64,000 nucleotides of DNA, from positions 154,170,627-154,234,626 of the forward strand of contig NC_053036.3 of NCBI RefSeq assembly GCF_002575655.3. Reading direction: 5' to 3'. The notes under the pieces were generated by a model. It made no database searches. It had not been told where the DNA came from and was given only the letters and a program-made list of their open reading frames with translations. The number at the start of each line of letters is the position of its first letter. Within the stretch, counting starts at the first letter, position 1. Below are positions 1 through 11,437 of the stretch, in pieces. This stretch comes from Aegilops tauschii subsp. strangulata (lineage: Eukaryota > Streptophyta > Magnoliopsida > Poales > Poaceae). A program made the translations under genes and the position numbers.

Positions 1-1190
1 GCAGGTGCTTGACTAGTTGGATTAGGAGCCACGTACTGCCACGTGGGTACTTGCTTTAGTTGGTGGGTCGGTCGCTGAGCTGGGGCGGCAAGGCCTTGCC
101 GTGGTCTTGTGGATATTCCCGACAAGAGCCTTGCCGGGGCCTTGTGAGCGCCCTCGGCAAGAGCCTTGCCGGGGCCTTGCGGGTGTCTTCGACACGGATC
201 CTTGCCGGGGCCTCGTGGGCATCCTTGGCAAGGAGCCTCGCGGTCGTCTTGCCTTCTGGTTCTCATCTGGGCTTCGTAGGTTCTTTGTCTTCACAAAGAT
301 CTGCATGCCACCATGCAGGTGCCTCCCGAGCCTTGGTTCCAACGTTGTCGATGGTGTCGGAACCCTCAGGCTTCAAGGGTGGCTGTGATGGTTGCGTTGG
401 GTGAGCTGCCCCGGCAAGACTCTTGCCGGGGTTGCGTAGGCCGCCCGACAAGGGTCTTGCTGGGGAAAAGCCCATCATCTTGCCTGACCTTCTTGCGCCT
501 CTGTCTTGGCGCTGCTCTGGTAGTCTTGTATTTCTGCTTCCCTCCTCTGCCCTGCTAAGTGTGGCCTCAGGTGCGGCTCTGACTGCCCGTGCATAAGTAA
601 AGGGGTATAAAAGAGAGCCCCTACTTTTGTACGCCGACAGGAGCCCCCGGGCCTAGGCCACAAATAAGCGCAACGTGTTGTTGGGCCGGGCCCAGAGCGG
701 TGCGCGGGCATGCGGGGCGGAGTTTTACTGCGGTAACTTCTCCGCTGGTTGCGCTTCCCCACAACCCACGTTGAATGCGCGACGTGGGGGTCGTGCGTGA
801 CATGGGGGTCATGCATGGGGCGGTTGCTGCCTTCATGCATCACATCGTGGTAAATGGTAAAGAGGCGGCCCGCGCCTTCCCTATAAAAAATAGAGGTAGC
901 CGTAGGGGCACGGCTCATTTACTAAGTGGACTCGGGTCTTGGCCATTATGGCACCCGCGCCCCATGATTGCGGGGCGCGAAACGGCCGTTCCACTTGCCA
1001 TCTGAGTCCTGGATCGCCCGCCACGCATCCTCCATGCATCGGGAAGGGCAGGCGATGGACACAGAAGGCATGGGCTTTCACGCCGGGGCGGGGGGCCGGG
1101 CGCTGCTGATTGGGGTAGCGGGTCGGTCCCGCCTCCTTGTGCCTTCGGCGGCTGGATTGGCTGATTGGGGCGGTCGCCTTTAGGCTCGCT
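1..1190. repeat. Degenerate retrotransposon DNA with GC-rich repeats
   Basis: No believable coding region is seen here. Between about 56 and 450 the phrase CTTGCCGGGGCCTTG and variants (GGCAAGAGCCTTGCC) recur several times in both orientations, so the DNA is a set of short imperfect inverted and direct repeats. Short open frames across it are by-products of the GC-rich repeats. The stretch lies just upstream of a TATA box and a B3-like ORF. By analogy with the second Tat-type element in this window it is probably the internal or LTR part of an old Ty3/gypsy element, but no LTR pair or TSD was found, so the family is unknown. Confidence 0.4.
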
Positions 1191-1201
1191 TGGCCTCGTC
1201 C

Positions 1202-1212
1202 CCTTATAAAAA
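1202..1212 (+). promoter_or_regulatory. TATA box of the B3-like ORF
   Basis: CTTATAAAAAG lies about 70 bases before the ATG at 1277, a normal plant core-promoter spacing. A further TATA-like sequence (CTATAAAAAATAG) lies near 880. This is the only support for transcription of the downstream ORF. Confidence 0.5.
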
Positions 1213-1276
1213 GGGGGACGGACAGCGTTCTCCTGCATCCATCTTCTTCTACTCTCATCCCTTTCTTTCCCTTGTC

Positions 1277-1960
1277 ATGCCGAGACGGCATGGTTGGGGC
1301 CGTCCTTCCGCGGAGGCGACCAGATCTTCCTCCCGCCAGAGAGCCGCGGATGTCAAGGAAGAGCCGAACGCTCAAGGCGAAGGTCATGCCCAAGGTAGAG
1401 GTGCCGGCTGGGGCCGCGGTCGGCGAGGCGGTCGAGGCAGAGGCAGGCGTGGACGGGGGACACCTGCGTCATCATCATCTCCGTCTCCATCTCCTCCGCC
1501 GTCTCCTCCTTCTTCGTCGGGCGGCCATGTCGGGGACACGGCGCTGGAGTTCATTCTGAAACTGCGCGAGCTGCCGCGCAGCCGTCTTCGTCTCCCCGAA
1601 GCGTTTGTGAGGGTGCTGGAGGTTGATTAGCCACCGAGGTTGAGGCTTCACATGAAGGGGTGTTGCAATGGCGACATGTGGGCGAACACAAGGTTCCCCG
1701 CCCCTCATGTGATGTTCCTCCGTCGGGGTTGGAAAACCTTCGTGCGTGCCCACTGCTTGATGAAGGGGCACGTCCTCTGCATCAAGTTAGCGGAGAGCGA
1801 CCTGCTCTCCGTCAAGGTCTTCGGGCGCTTCGGGTACATGCTAGGGTGATGTGCGGAGAGCTCGGCTGATGACGAAAGCTCCTCCTCGAGCGACAGTGAC
1901 CAGGAGGACAGCGACAGCGACGACGAGGGCAGCGGGCGTGAGGATGACGGGTCCGACTAG
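1277..1960 (+). pseudogene. B3-domain-like ORF with two premature stops
   Basis: The frame from ATG 1277 to TAG 1958-1960 would encode 227 residues. The N-terminus is Arg/Gly-rich (residues about 40-60) followed by a Ser/Pro run. Residues about 90-188 resemble a plant B3 DNA-binding fold: a LRLPEAFVRVL segment, then RRGWKTFVRAHCLMKGHVLC, then KLAESDLLSVKVFG. The C-terminus is an acidic Ser/Asp/Glu tail. Two in-frame stops break it, TAG at codon 118 (1628-1630) and TGA at codon 191 (1847-1849); each differs by one C-to-T change from CAG or CGA. Known context: Tat-lineage retrotransposons often carry an extra ORF antisense to gag-pol. The similar ORF at 42706-43497 suggests this is such an ORF from an older element. 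The B3 assignment is by pattern only; function is presumably lost. Confidence 0.55.
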
Positions 1961-3137
1961 GCGTCGGACATACCGTCCCTGGGCGACGCCGGCAGCACCA
2001 TCATCTGCATCGCCAGCTCCTTGAACTTCTCGGGGTCGCCTCCTTGGGCGGTTGGCGTGGGAAGGCCGGAGAAGACGAAGAAGGCGGGTGGCGGGCCGTC
2101 AAGTCGGAGTACGCAGGCACCGACGCCTTCATCGCGTATTGGCAGCCTGCTGCCTCATCTTTTGGCTCTTCTCCCGGCACCATCATCACCAGCCCTCTTC
2201 TGGACGGTCGCCGGGATGTTCTTTTGGTGTCTTCTGCTGCTCGTACCTTGCCTAGGCACTCCTTTTTCCCTTCCGCCATCTTGTTCCATTTCCTGAGGAG
2301 AGGGGCAAGAAAGGGATTACGGGCATCTTATCTCTTTTTAGTTTTTAAGCCTACGGGCCTTAGTAAAATTTAAACCTTGTAACCCCCTTGCTCATGTATG
2401 CATTCCGTATGAATTGTACTTGTTAACAACGTATTAATGAAGAGAAGGGTGTTTGCCGGGGTTTTTTTGTGTGCGTGGGCGAGGCCCACACCAAGGAACG
2501 AATCCTCGTTATGTTAAGATAAACATTGTAACCCGGCAACAGACCTTGCCGTCTTCCTGCTCTATAGCTCGACTACACTCACGCCCTTGGCGGAGGTAGG
2601 GGCAAAGTAGGATTAGGCCCTTCGCTCGTTCCCTTCCCACCGCACTACGACCAAGTTCCAGCCGAAAGTAAGGTTTTTTGGGCACGGGAAAGAGGGAGCA
2701 AGATGGTATAAGAGTGAGCGAAGTCTCGAACGTTTAAGTTTCATACGGAAATATAGAGTGGGGGATGAAAGACTTATCTGATTCTGCAGCACCCGACAAC
2801 CTTGGCTTGCCATGGTCGGATCTTTGGATCTGCAGCCCCCGGCAACCTTGGCTTGCTGGGGTCGGAGCGTCGACCTGTTCTCTTTCTTCCAAACAGCTTA
2901 GTAGAAATGTCCATGCACCCTGCGAACGAAAGAGAATGGAAAGGAATAGAGAGATGCATACTCGATCTCTATGCTAGGGGTTAGTCGCCGCTAAGCACTA
3001 TCAACCCTATCAAAGAGAGAGACTTAACCTAGCATGCATGCCAAAACTTAGGGCGCCAGCGCTTCATTTATTTATGCTCAGGGTCTGCGCCTGGCTTTGT
3101 ACAAAGGGTTACATGCCTTGTCGGCGGCAAGGCTTGT
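1961..3137. other. Retrotransposon remnant downstream of the B3-like ORF
   Basis: The first about 450 bases look like the 3' part of the B3-like transcription unit. The sequence becomes AT-rich near 2330-2450. Around 2790-2860 a short phrase (CAACCTTGGCTTGC) is duplicated. No gene is supported here. The CACTA element begins immediately after 3137. Confidence 0.35.
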
Positions 3138-3592
3138 CACTACAAAAAAATACACTTCCGTGATGATACGTGTTTGTCACAGTAGGTCGCGTTTTCTGTC
3201 ATGCATGTACATCCATGACAATTTTATGACAGAATCAAGATAGTCATACCTGTGCCGTCGTAGAAGTGTTCCATGACATTACCAATATTATCATCACGGA
3301 AGTGTCCACTTCCATGATGATAAATCGCGCGTCACAGAAGTGCTTTCGTCAAGGGTGACCGACACGTGGCATCCACCTTAACGGAACGTCGTTAAGTTAT
3401 CGGGTCCGGTTTTGGATCCGATAACCTGTTAACAGCCCGGACCAATGGGGATTTTCCACATGTAAAATCATCATTGGCTGGAGGAAACACATGTCAGCTC
3501 CGCGTTGGCACGCGAGATGCAACTATGATATGTTGACACGTGGACCGGCCCAAAAGTGGCCCATAAAGTTTAAATGGGTCGGCCCAACTAAA

Positions 3593-3900
3593 GGCCCCCA
3601 AGATTTTGCGGACCATAATGGGCCGTCCCAACTAAGGGCCCATGAGATTTTACAGACCATAATGGGCTGGCCCAACTAAAGGCCCACAAGATATTGCGGG
3701 CCATAATGGGCCGGCCCAGGTAAAGGCCCACAAGATTTTTGCGGGCATAATGGGCCGGCCCAGGTGAAGGCCCACAAGATTTTTGTGGACCATAATGGGC
3801 CGGCCCAGCTAAAGGCCCACGAGATTTTGCCGACATTAATGGGCCGGCCCAACTATAGGCCCACAAGATTTTGAGGACCCTAGTAGGCCGGCCCATTAAC
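3593..3900. repeat. Seven tandem 44-bp CACTA subterminal repeats
   Basis: About seven consecutive units of roughly 44 bp start with GGCCCACAAGATTTT and contain CATAATGGGCCGGCCCA. The core TGGGCCGGCCCA is a perfect palindrome. Starts are near 3593, 3637, 3681, 3726, 3770, 3815 and 3859. Looser variants (GGCCCA plus spacers) continue to about 4600. Subterminal repeat clusters are where CACTA transposase binds in studied family members; that role here is inference. Confidence 0.75.
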
Positions 3901-4599
3901 TGGCTGCCATGTTTTGGGCCAAATGCCGGCCCATATTTGATCCAGTCCATGAATGGCCTGCCACGTTTCGGGCCTAATAATGGCCCATATGAGATCCGGC
4001 CCGTTAAAAGCCTACCACGTTCTGGGCCAAATTACGGCCCAGATCAGGTCCGGGCCTTTAAGAGGCTCTGGGCTAAATTATGGCCCATATCAGATTCAAC
4101 CCGTCAACTGGACGCTATGCTTTTGGGCCCACTTGCTAAAGGCCCATTTAGTAATTCAGCCTGATATTAGTTTCGAACTGTTAATGGCCCGTTTAACATT
4201 TCGGCCCTATATTAATTTCGGCCTGTTAAAAGCCCATCATATAGTTGGGCCTAACTACGGCCCGGTTTGCATCCGACCTGCTCGCAGCCGATAATCTGAT
4301 TGGGCCAAACAAGGACCGAGACAATTTTGGCATGTTAAAAGCCCGTGATTTGATTTGCACAATCATGGGCCAGGGTCCATTTTGGGCTGCTGCCGGCCCG
4401 TGAGCTGTTCGACACGTTTCAGGCCCAACCTACTTCTCAGCCTCCTAAAAGCCCATTGATTTTTCTTGCGAAAAGAGGGCCGACGGTTTACTCGGCCTAT
4501 TAAAGGCCCGAATCTTCTAGTGGGCCAGTTTACATTTTGGCCTTTTAATGGACCAAGATGACGAGGCCCATGATGCGGATCATACATCATGATTACATG

Positions 4600-6230
4600 A
4601 AGGCCCGATTATGTACCGTAATTTTACGGTTTGGCCGGTTTACTGCGAAGATAGGATATATATACAGTAAAATAACTGCAGCATCGTGAATAAGAAAAAA
4701 CCTAGACTATACAATAAAGAAATTATGGCATATTACATCCACTTGGCATCAAAGTTCGCCACTATGATAATAAAGCACAAGCAGACAATAGATTACATAT
4801 ACTGGGCATCAAAGATCGCCACCAGTGCAAATAAATACGCTGACAAAATAATATACAAAACCGATAGCAGTTCAATAGAGTTTAAGAAAGGTTAGCCCTG
4901 CTGGGGAGCTGCAGCGCAAGCAGCTGAGCAAGCTGATAAGACTGCGCTTGTTTAACACTTATATTCACCTCACTCTGAAAGATAAACAAGCAGACAGATG
5001 ACAGGTTTTGCACATAAAAGTATCAGTGCTGACAATTCATCACATTTCTTACTGACGAATAAAGTGACACAGTTTAAAATTGCATTAACACAATATGGTA
5101 TTGTTCAGGTCAAGACATGGCAGGAAATGACATTGTGAAGGAGTTGGTAGTTTCACGGCACCACTGGATTACAGATCAAGAACTCATAAGTATCAATGGT
5201 TAGTGTGTTGTCAATTTATCCCATTTCAGATTGGCAAATAAAGAGACGGTTTAAATAATAGTAGAATGATATGACATTGTTCATAGTTAAGACATTGCAG
5301 AATATGACATTGTGCTGTAGTGGGTCGGTTCACCACACTACTGGATTGCGGATCAAGAACAGAAGCATACATGCAGTGCAAAAGAAGATCACTTGCTCTG
5401 TATAGTTTAATTTACATGGTATGAAGAAGGAACTTGGTTGTACAACTGAAAACTTAAATTGAGAAGGACAAACTTTTGTTTATGAACTACATAATAAACT
5501 TTTAACATGCAATTTGATGCAAACACCAAAAATAAACAGCTGTTGCAGTCATGCCTAACCAAATATACACAACAAAGCTTGAAGTCTTGAGAAGGACAAA
5601 CTTACATTATTGGTGAAGACATGCTCTATAAAGCCCTTGTCCATGCTGATGGGGGGGGGGGCAATTCAAGAAGTTTACCACAGAATCTTCTTCATAAGCA
5701 TTGCCTTTATTCTACATTTTGTTAAGAGTAAATATAGATGTGATAATATAAGAAAAAATGGAGAATATTTAAGATAAGATGAAGAGTGATGCTACATAAC
5801 CAAGTAGCTATAAATGTAAGTATAGCGATACAGGCAAAAGGTACATCCAAGAGCAATGCAAAGCTAAACTTCTTCAGTACCATCGGTTTTATCCAACCTT
5901 ATGGTAAGAGTAAATATAGATCTGATGTGTAGAAAATGGAGGGCAAAGGAAAATAAGCTGCAGAGTGATGGTACATGAACAACTACATGTCAATATAAGT
6001 ACACTGATAAAGGACAGTAAGTACTTAGAAGAACAATGCAGAGCTAAAAAATTTCATTGGCATTGGATATATTCTACACTAATGTAACCATTTATACAGA
6101 TCCAATAATTTGGAGTGAACAATTGATAAGCAAGCTATCATGCATATTGCTATCACATAATGAACCAGGTATGTATGCAAGTATAGTGATACAGGACAAC
6201 AGGTACTAACAAGAGCAAAGCAGCGGGCAG
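4600..6230. repeat. CACTA internal AT-rich tandem repeats, no gene
   Basis: Three repeat groups are visible. A unit containing GGCATCAAAG(T/A)TCGCCAC occurs twice (about 4727-4835). A unit of about 175 bp containing CACTGGATTACAGATCAAGAA occurs twice (about 5031-5195 and 5208-5372). A unit of about 185 bp containing AAGAGTAAATATAGAT and GATACAGG occurs about three times (about 5690-6230). A run of G lies at 5651-5660. No convincing coding frame is present. Such arrays are common in the non-coding interior of Triticeae CACTA elements. Confidence 0.5.
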
Positions 6231-6243
6231 CATATTTGCGATA

Positions 6244-7490
6244 TCATGTCGTTCTTTTCAAACCGGAATTCTTCTTTGAGCAGATTTCCTGCAAAAAAGA
6301 TCCGTAAGGCACATGCGGAAAAGTAGAAGTTCAAATTGTCATGTGATTTCATAGACAGTACCTCATCCTGGGAACGAGTCCAGTGCATAACAAGGTTTTT
6401 CCATCCAATGTCTTCTAGATTTAGCACAGGAGACTTCACCGGAAATTCGTTTATAGACTTGCCATCAAAATGTGATTTCCTCAGGTAACACCGATACTGC
6501 TGCAATGCTTCCTTGAAAAGCACAAGCAAGCTTTGCTCGTCATGACTATCTAGATTGACCCTCGCCCACTTACAACAATGTAATGTAAATCATTGATGTG
6601 TTCAATAAGCACACAAAACAGGAAAATAATAACCATGAATAATAGCACTTACACGTAAGTTGGACAGGAAGATGTGAAAATGGTGTTTGTCTTCACTATA
6701 ATCTTCCCATGATGGGAATATATGCACATAGTCCCTAACAACATTGGAATCATTGTCTTTTAAATTGGGAATAACTGGAATGGGGTTCCAATCTGCAGGA
6801 ATTGGCTGTCTCTGCAGTTGGGATAGGTCTTCGGCCAGTGGACTTACTGTACTTTTTGCTGGAGTGGGATTTTTCTGTGGTACGGCTGGTGCTATGGCAA
6901 CTGAAATCGGTATACCTTTTGCTGGAGTGTAGGTCCTGTGTGGTGGGGTTAGTGGTGTGGCCAGTGAAGCATGGGTACAGTCTGCTGGAGTCGGTCCTAT
7001 GTTTTGTGTCACTGGTTGTACAGCCAATATAAGTGGGGTGCTGTCTGATTTCTCCGACACCACCACGTTTTTCAAGGACTTTGCTGGTGCTCCTTCAGGT
7101 TCGGCAATCACCCTCTTCCTTTTTGATGTCTGATGCACAAGAACAGCATTTGAGTGAAAAAACATGGTACGATGACAGATGGAATATGTATTGATAATGG
7201 ATGGGCATGGCATCTCGACATATATGATGAGTAAACTAAGTAGATGGCGGTGCAACAAAGTAGAAGAAATGCAAAACAACATATGCAAGATACGCGCAAT
7301 CAATAAAACCTTGCCAAATTAGAGCAGGCACCTTGATGGGTGAACAGGACATGACATCTGCCTTTGACTCCCGGAGGTTAGAATAGTGATTAGGATCATA
7401 TTCTGAACAAGAATCAACAGGTGGGGAGCGTATGAGTTTCATTGCATCCAGAATGGCACTCAATGCCTTGGTGCCAATTTTGTAAGCCAT
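6244..7490 (-). CDS. CACTA accessory ORF, plant transposase (Ptta/En/Spm)-like, four exons
   Basis: Four exons join in phase: 7490-7332, 7129-6653, 6568-6362 and 6288-6244, giving about 295 residues. Each junction has GT/AG borders (donors GTGCCT, GTAAGT, GTACTG; acceptors CAG, AAG, CAG). Exon 1 starts MAYKIGTKALSAILDAMK. Exon 2 has a basic TSKRKR stretch, then a Pro/Thr-rich linker with repeated TPA motifs. Exon 3 carries a region like the plant transposase Ptta/En/Spm family, with conserved spacing in SPVLNLEDIGWKNLVMHW. The last exon stops early after EICSKKN, so the C-terminus is probably shorter than in relatives. The gene lies inside the CACTA element and reads towards its 3138 end. Known family members are DNA-associated accessory proteins, not the catalytic transposase. 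Exon structure is inferred by eye. Confidence 0.55.
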
Positions 7491-7925
7491 TGCAGTGTTT
7501 AGCTTCAAGAGTGGACTGCTGCTAGTGCGACACAAAGCAGCTACACAGATCATAGTGTAGATATAACGGGAAAACTGTAAGCATGAGAGTAAAATCAGCA
7601 AAGTGGAACTTGCTGGAATATATGTGCTAGTATTGCCGGTACGGCTAGAAAGGCTTCGGATACCAGCTCTCTTCAACTGAAGGTGCGGTACTGTTAATAT
7701 CAGTGTAACTCTCAAAGGCGACACAGCTCCCCGGATTTCATTGCTATTCTTATAGGATTCAAGTGGGCAGGCCACTACAAATCCTATTCCCATGTTTACA
7801 AAATCCTATGAATCAAAGCGGCCTGAAGAGTTCAAAGTGTCCATCACAACCGACCATATAGACCTCTACATTGCAAATGTCCCTGCTCATCTTCACTACA
7901 AGGAACATACTGTACTACTATCATA

Positions 7926-8084
7926 CTCCCTCCGTTCGAAAATATAAGTCTTGGTAGAGATTTCCACTATGGATCACATACAGATGTATCCAGATACATT
8001 TTAGAGTGTAGATTCACTAATTTTGCTCCATATGTAGTCCATGGTGGAATCTATACAAAGACTTGTATTTAGGAATGGAGAGAG
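7926..8084. mobile_element. Stowaway MITE (Thalos-like), 159 bp
   Basis: It begins CTCCCTCCGTTCG and ends with the inverted form GGAATGGAGAGAG, flanked by TA on both sides (7924-7925 and 8085-8086), the standard Stowaway target. The interior has the AAATATAAGTCTT ... AAGACTTGTATTTA inverted arrangement and the GTGTAGATTCACT phrase of Triticeae Thalos-type MITEs. It is a non-coding Tc1/Mariner-type element. It sits just upstream of the CACTA accessory gene. Confidence 0.85.
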
Positions 8085-8770
8085 TACTTATTAAAGAAGA
8101 ACGGAAGAGGAACATGCTAAAGAAGAGCAAGCAGCTTTTGGATAATAAAATGTTCGTTGCGCAGTGCCCACACATGATGAACCAGAGCGCATTAAGAAAG
8201 CAACTCCCTGTTGTCTCTCTATATATGGTGCACGTGCTTTTCGAAAGTAAAGTAGGAACATTAGCTAACCAATTAAATGTTATCTATTTTAGTAATATCA
8301 ACATCATATCAGATTCGTACTTGAGCAACAAGTTTGGAATTATGAGTGGCACATTGTTTAGCTTGATGGATTCAGGAGCAGTGCTAAGCAGGTACGATGA
8401 TGGTACTGAATATAAAGGCATGTCTGCATGCAAGTCGTGTGACTTTTGTCATTTGGGTCTGTCGACCATTTCAGGCGGTTGGATGAAAATCCTACGTCTC
8501 CTAACCCTTCTTCTTCCTCGTCTCTGATTCTTCCCATACAGGACATCGCACGGGCCGCTGACCGGACCACCGGCCCCCACCGCCTGTGTTCCTCCGCCAC
8601 CCCACCCCCACCCCTGCCCCCACCCACGTCGAGTTTTTTTCATTGGGAGAGGCCCCACCACCGCCCCCCACAACCACCGTCCCCACCCGAGCCCTTTCGT
8701 TCCCACCGGCGAACTCCGGCGAGCTCTGAAAAATCGACTGACCCAATTTTGAAATTTAGTCTACTGTGAT
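8085..8770. other. Intergenic DNA, promoter-like C-rich leader
   Basis: No coding region is supported. Open frames are produced by C-rich runs at 8570-8690. The stretch 8427-8720 has the look of a plant promoter and 5' leader (TCTTCTTCCTCGTCTC, then CCACCCCCACCCC). It is followed at 8731 by AAATCGACTGACCCAA, a 16-mer also present at 54525. Confidence 0.3.
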
Positions 8771-10190
8771 TTAACTAGTGTGGAATATAAAAGGGGAAAA
8801 CCATAAGCATTGGGAGTATAGTGTTGAGCATGCCATGGCGGATCTGAAGGTGCAAACCGGACAAAGGCAACTTCGGAACCAATGTTTGCTTTCAACTAGC
8901 AAGTAAGTGATGGACAAGCAATCGGAGTAAAGCAGTAGCGATCTATTTTCTTGCTGCGATAAATAAGTTGAGCGGATACGAAAGAGTACCGCCTCTGGTG
9001 CAGTGCCGTGTATGCATCTGCTGAGAATTTGACGGTGCTGTGGTAGCGATGGCTGTCGGCGGCATGGAAGCAGATCTAGGAGGGTAGACGGTGGCGGCGG
9101 GGCGCGGTGGATGAGACGGTCGTAGGAGCGGCGCCGGCAAGTTGGACGATGGCGGGGATGAAGCGAGAGGACGGGCTGCAAGGATCCTGGTCCGAAGCCG
9201 TGGATGAGAGAGGTCGATCTCTTGTAATGGACGGCGGCGTCGGGGTATCATCTCTGGCATGGTGGAGGAGGACGGCGGTGGATGGGGTGGCAGACGGAGG
9301 AGGTTGGGGTGGAGAGGGTGTTTTGGTGCCCATGGAGTACGAATGGGGAAATGGAGGTAGAGAGGAAGGGGGGAACCATGTCTTCAGGGCGCACTTGTCT
9401 CAAATGCGAGGAAATTTACAAAGTTAGCCCCGTTTTAAATTTTCTACATCACAGCAATATTAGTCGGTTGGGGATAGGATGGTAATCTTGCATACACCGA
9501 ATATTTGCCGACGAGTGTTTGTTTTTGGCGCCCACCGTGTATGAATCGAGGAGGGAGTCGATTTCGGTCGAGGACACACTGTGTTTTGGCGCCCACCATG
9601 TATGAATCTGGGTGAGAGGCGGTTATGTCACGTTTGAGTGAAATTACAAACCTACCCCTATCGAAACCTATAGAAATCGAGCAGATAGGCTTTGCGTGGC
9701 AGGGATAGGCGGTAGTAATTTCCATCTCATAGATTTTGGTTTCGGGCGGTTACTGCGACTTTCCCAGCTTCGTTCAAATTTTGCAGAGTGCACGTTTACC
9801 GTGCCAACTCAATTCGAATCCCGTTTGTATTCTATTTTTTTCAGGCGGGATCCATTTTCGATTGGAATAAATTCTATATACATCATTTTTTTATATGTAC
9901 TTTCAAAAGCACAACAAAGAATTCTGCTCCTTTATATGTATAATATGATTTACAAATACAATGATCTCAAAATCATATGGTTGAATTCAAAAAATTAAAC
10001 CAAACTATCTTCTACTAAAATGTATGGATCAGTAATATCCACATATTAAATAACATAGATGCGCGTGAATTCATATGAGTATGCATGTTTGATAGATCAA
10101 TTTTGGTTCGAGTATGGATTACATGTATCATCATCTCGAATTCAAATATTTGAATCCCTTTTATGTTCACTCCTTTCACGCCCATCACTC
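8771..10190. other. GC-rich then AT-rich non-coding stretch
   Basis: From 9050 to 9360 the plus strand is rich in GGCGGCGG and ATGG runs, giving open frames on both strands with no recognisable domain. A short direct repeat, TTTTGGCGCCCACC(G/A)TG followed by TATGAATC, occurs near 9524 and 9582. AT-rich DNA with scattered short repeats follows. It may be the continuation of the CACTA element, but no terminus was seen. Confidence 0.3.
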
Positions 10191-11000
10191 TCACATGCAT
10201 GCTCCTTCATGTAGCTATCACTCTCTTTTCTCTAGCTCACCCGCACGCTCACTTCATGTTTCTCCTATCCTCGCAAACATGGTCTCTCGACGTCTCCCTT
10301 GAGAAGTGTCACACTCTCCCTATCATTATACATTACACGGTTTTCATTATCTCTCACGTCTCTACCGTTCTCTCGTATCACTAGGTACCTAAGCTTTCTT
10401 TTTCATCGCCACACACACAGTCTCCACTCGTCTTTCACTTTGTCTTTCCCTCTATGGGATTCTCTCACACACCCTATATGTCTCTAGATATGACTCATAC
10501 CACCAAAATTACTCTCTCTCTCTCTCCTGTAGACACAACATTTGTTGCGGTCTCCTTTTCATCTCCACCCCAGACTGAGATTATTCATTTGTTTACTAAT
10601 CAGACAAACTCCCCCTCCCTCTCTCTCTCTCACACACACAACTCCTGCTTCCAATCCCCTTCCCGACTACCATCTCTCTCTCTCTCACACAAAACTCTCG
10701 ATTTTGCACCCCGACTTGTATTTCTCTCACAAACATTTATCGACTAGCCTCTCTATAGGTTTATGCACCCGCACACTCGTGCTTCCACTATCGCATACAT
10801 GTCTCTCTCCCGCTCCTTGTATCTATGTAGACTTTTCTTCCCTTCTTGAGACACGCCCTCTCGATCGTGCAACCACACACTATCGCCTCATTTTAAGCTG
10901 ATACCTCTCGCACACACACTATTTGTGTCTTTGTCACACATGCACTCCGTCCTCCTCCTCTCTCCCTCTCTCTCTCTCACACATGGGCTTTTTGCAACAA
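10190..11000. repeat. CT/CA-rich low-complexity region
   Basis: The plus strand is a mosaic of TCTCTCTC, CACACACA and TCTCTCAC runs, for example 10511-10530, 10618-10642 and 10960-10983. Several frames stay open only because of the low complexity (strings of Ser, Leu, His, Thr). The same composition in opposite orientation occurs at 16330-17050. Confidence 0.7.
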
Positions 11001-11437
11001 CTAGCAAGATGCCCATGCGTTGCACGGAACATCAAGATGCATTTGTATGAGTAGTTTATCTTGTGGGAGAAAAGTATGAACGAGGGAAGGCCTTATTTGC
11101 AAGTGTGGAGAGGGTGTGGGTATCTTTTTGCAAAATTGCCATAGTTTCCTTCCTATCCGCCAGATATAGATCGGACGGCCTATATTGCAGGATGGCAGGC
11201 ACACGATCATCACCGACTATGCTTTTTATAAGAGTAGGAATAAAAAACAGAGTTGGTGATGATGGTGGGCCTGCCATCCTCCAATATAAGCCGTCCGATT
11301 TATATCTGACGGATAGGAAGGAATCTATGGCAATTTACCCGCAATCCTCTCCACATTTGCAGATAAGGCCTTCCCTCATTCATCCTTTTCTCCCACAAGA
11401 TCTTGATGTTCCGTGCAACGCACAGGCAGCTTGCTAG
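11001..11437. mobile_element. 437-bp fold-back with Helitron-like termini
   Basis: The left end reads CTAGCAAGATGCCCATGCGT and the right end is its near-inverse, GCAACGCACAGGCAGCTTGCTAG. The arms (about 11001-11216 and 11240-11437) match along their whole length in inverted orientation, including the segment around GGATAGGAAGGAA. Each end resembles a Helitron 3' terminus (GCAC, spacer, CTAG), and both abut A/T as Helitron insertions do. The right arm is closely matched by 14794-15021. Either two Helitron ends lie head to head, or this is a TIR MITE whose ends mimic Helitron ends. No target duplication was seen. Confidence 0.55.

Larger units (their letters stand above)
3138..7925 (-). mobile_element. 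CACTA transposon, left end and internal region
   Basis: The element begins CACTACAAAAAAATACACTT at 3138, a CACTA (En/Spm) terminal inverted repeat of Triticeae type. It is followed by subterminal repeats rich in TGGGCCGGCCCA, internal tandem repeats, and a minus-strand gene of the CACTA accessory-ORF type. The matching right terminus (ending GTAGTG) was not found between 7.9 and 17.8 kb, so the true right boundary is unknown; 7925 is only the base before the first MITE. No transposase (TNPD/TNP2-like) frame is visible. The element is therefore non-autonomous, truncated, or broken up by later insertions. The expected 3-bp target duplication could not be tested. Confidence 0.7.

Noticed and set aside
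60..918. Several overlapping ORFs on both strands
   Set aside because: They follow the GCC-rich repeats and show no domain.
3593..3900. Regular 44-bp repeats that could be taken for a CRISPR array
   Set aside because: There are no separate spacers; the units are imperfect tandem copies with palindromes, as expected for CACTA subterminal repeats, in plant DNA.
8063..8527. 154-residue open frame on the plus strand
   Set aside because: It starts inside a MITE and has no domain or codon signal; it is a chance frame.
8446..8769. Pro-rich ORF on the plus strand and Gly-rich ORFs on the minus strand
   Set aside because: These come from C-runs; no conserved motif, and the region looks like a leader.
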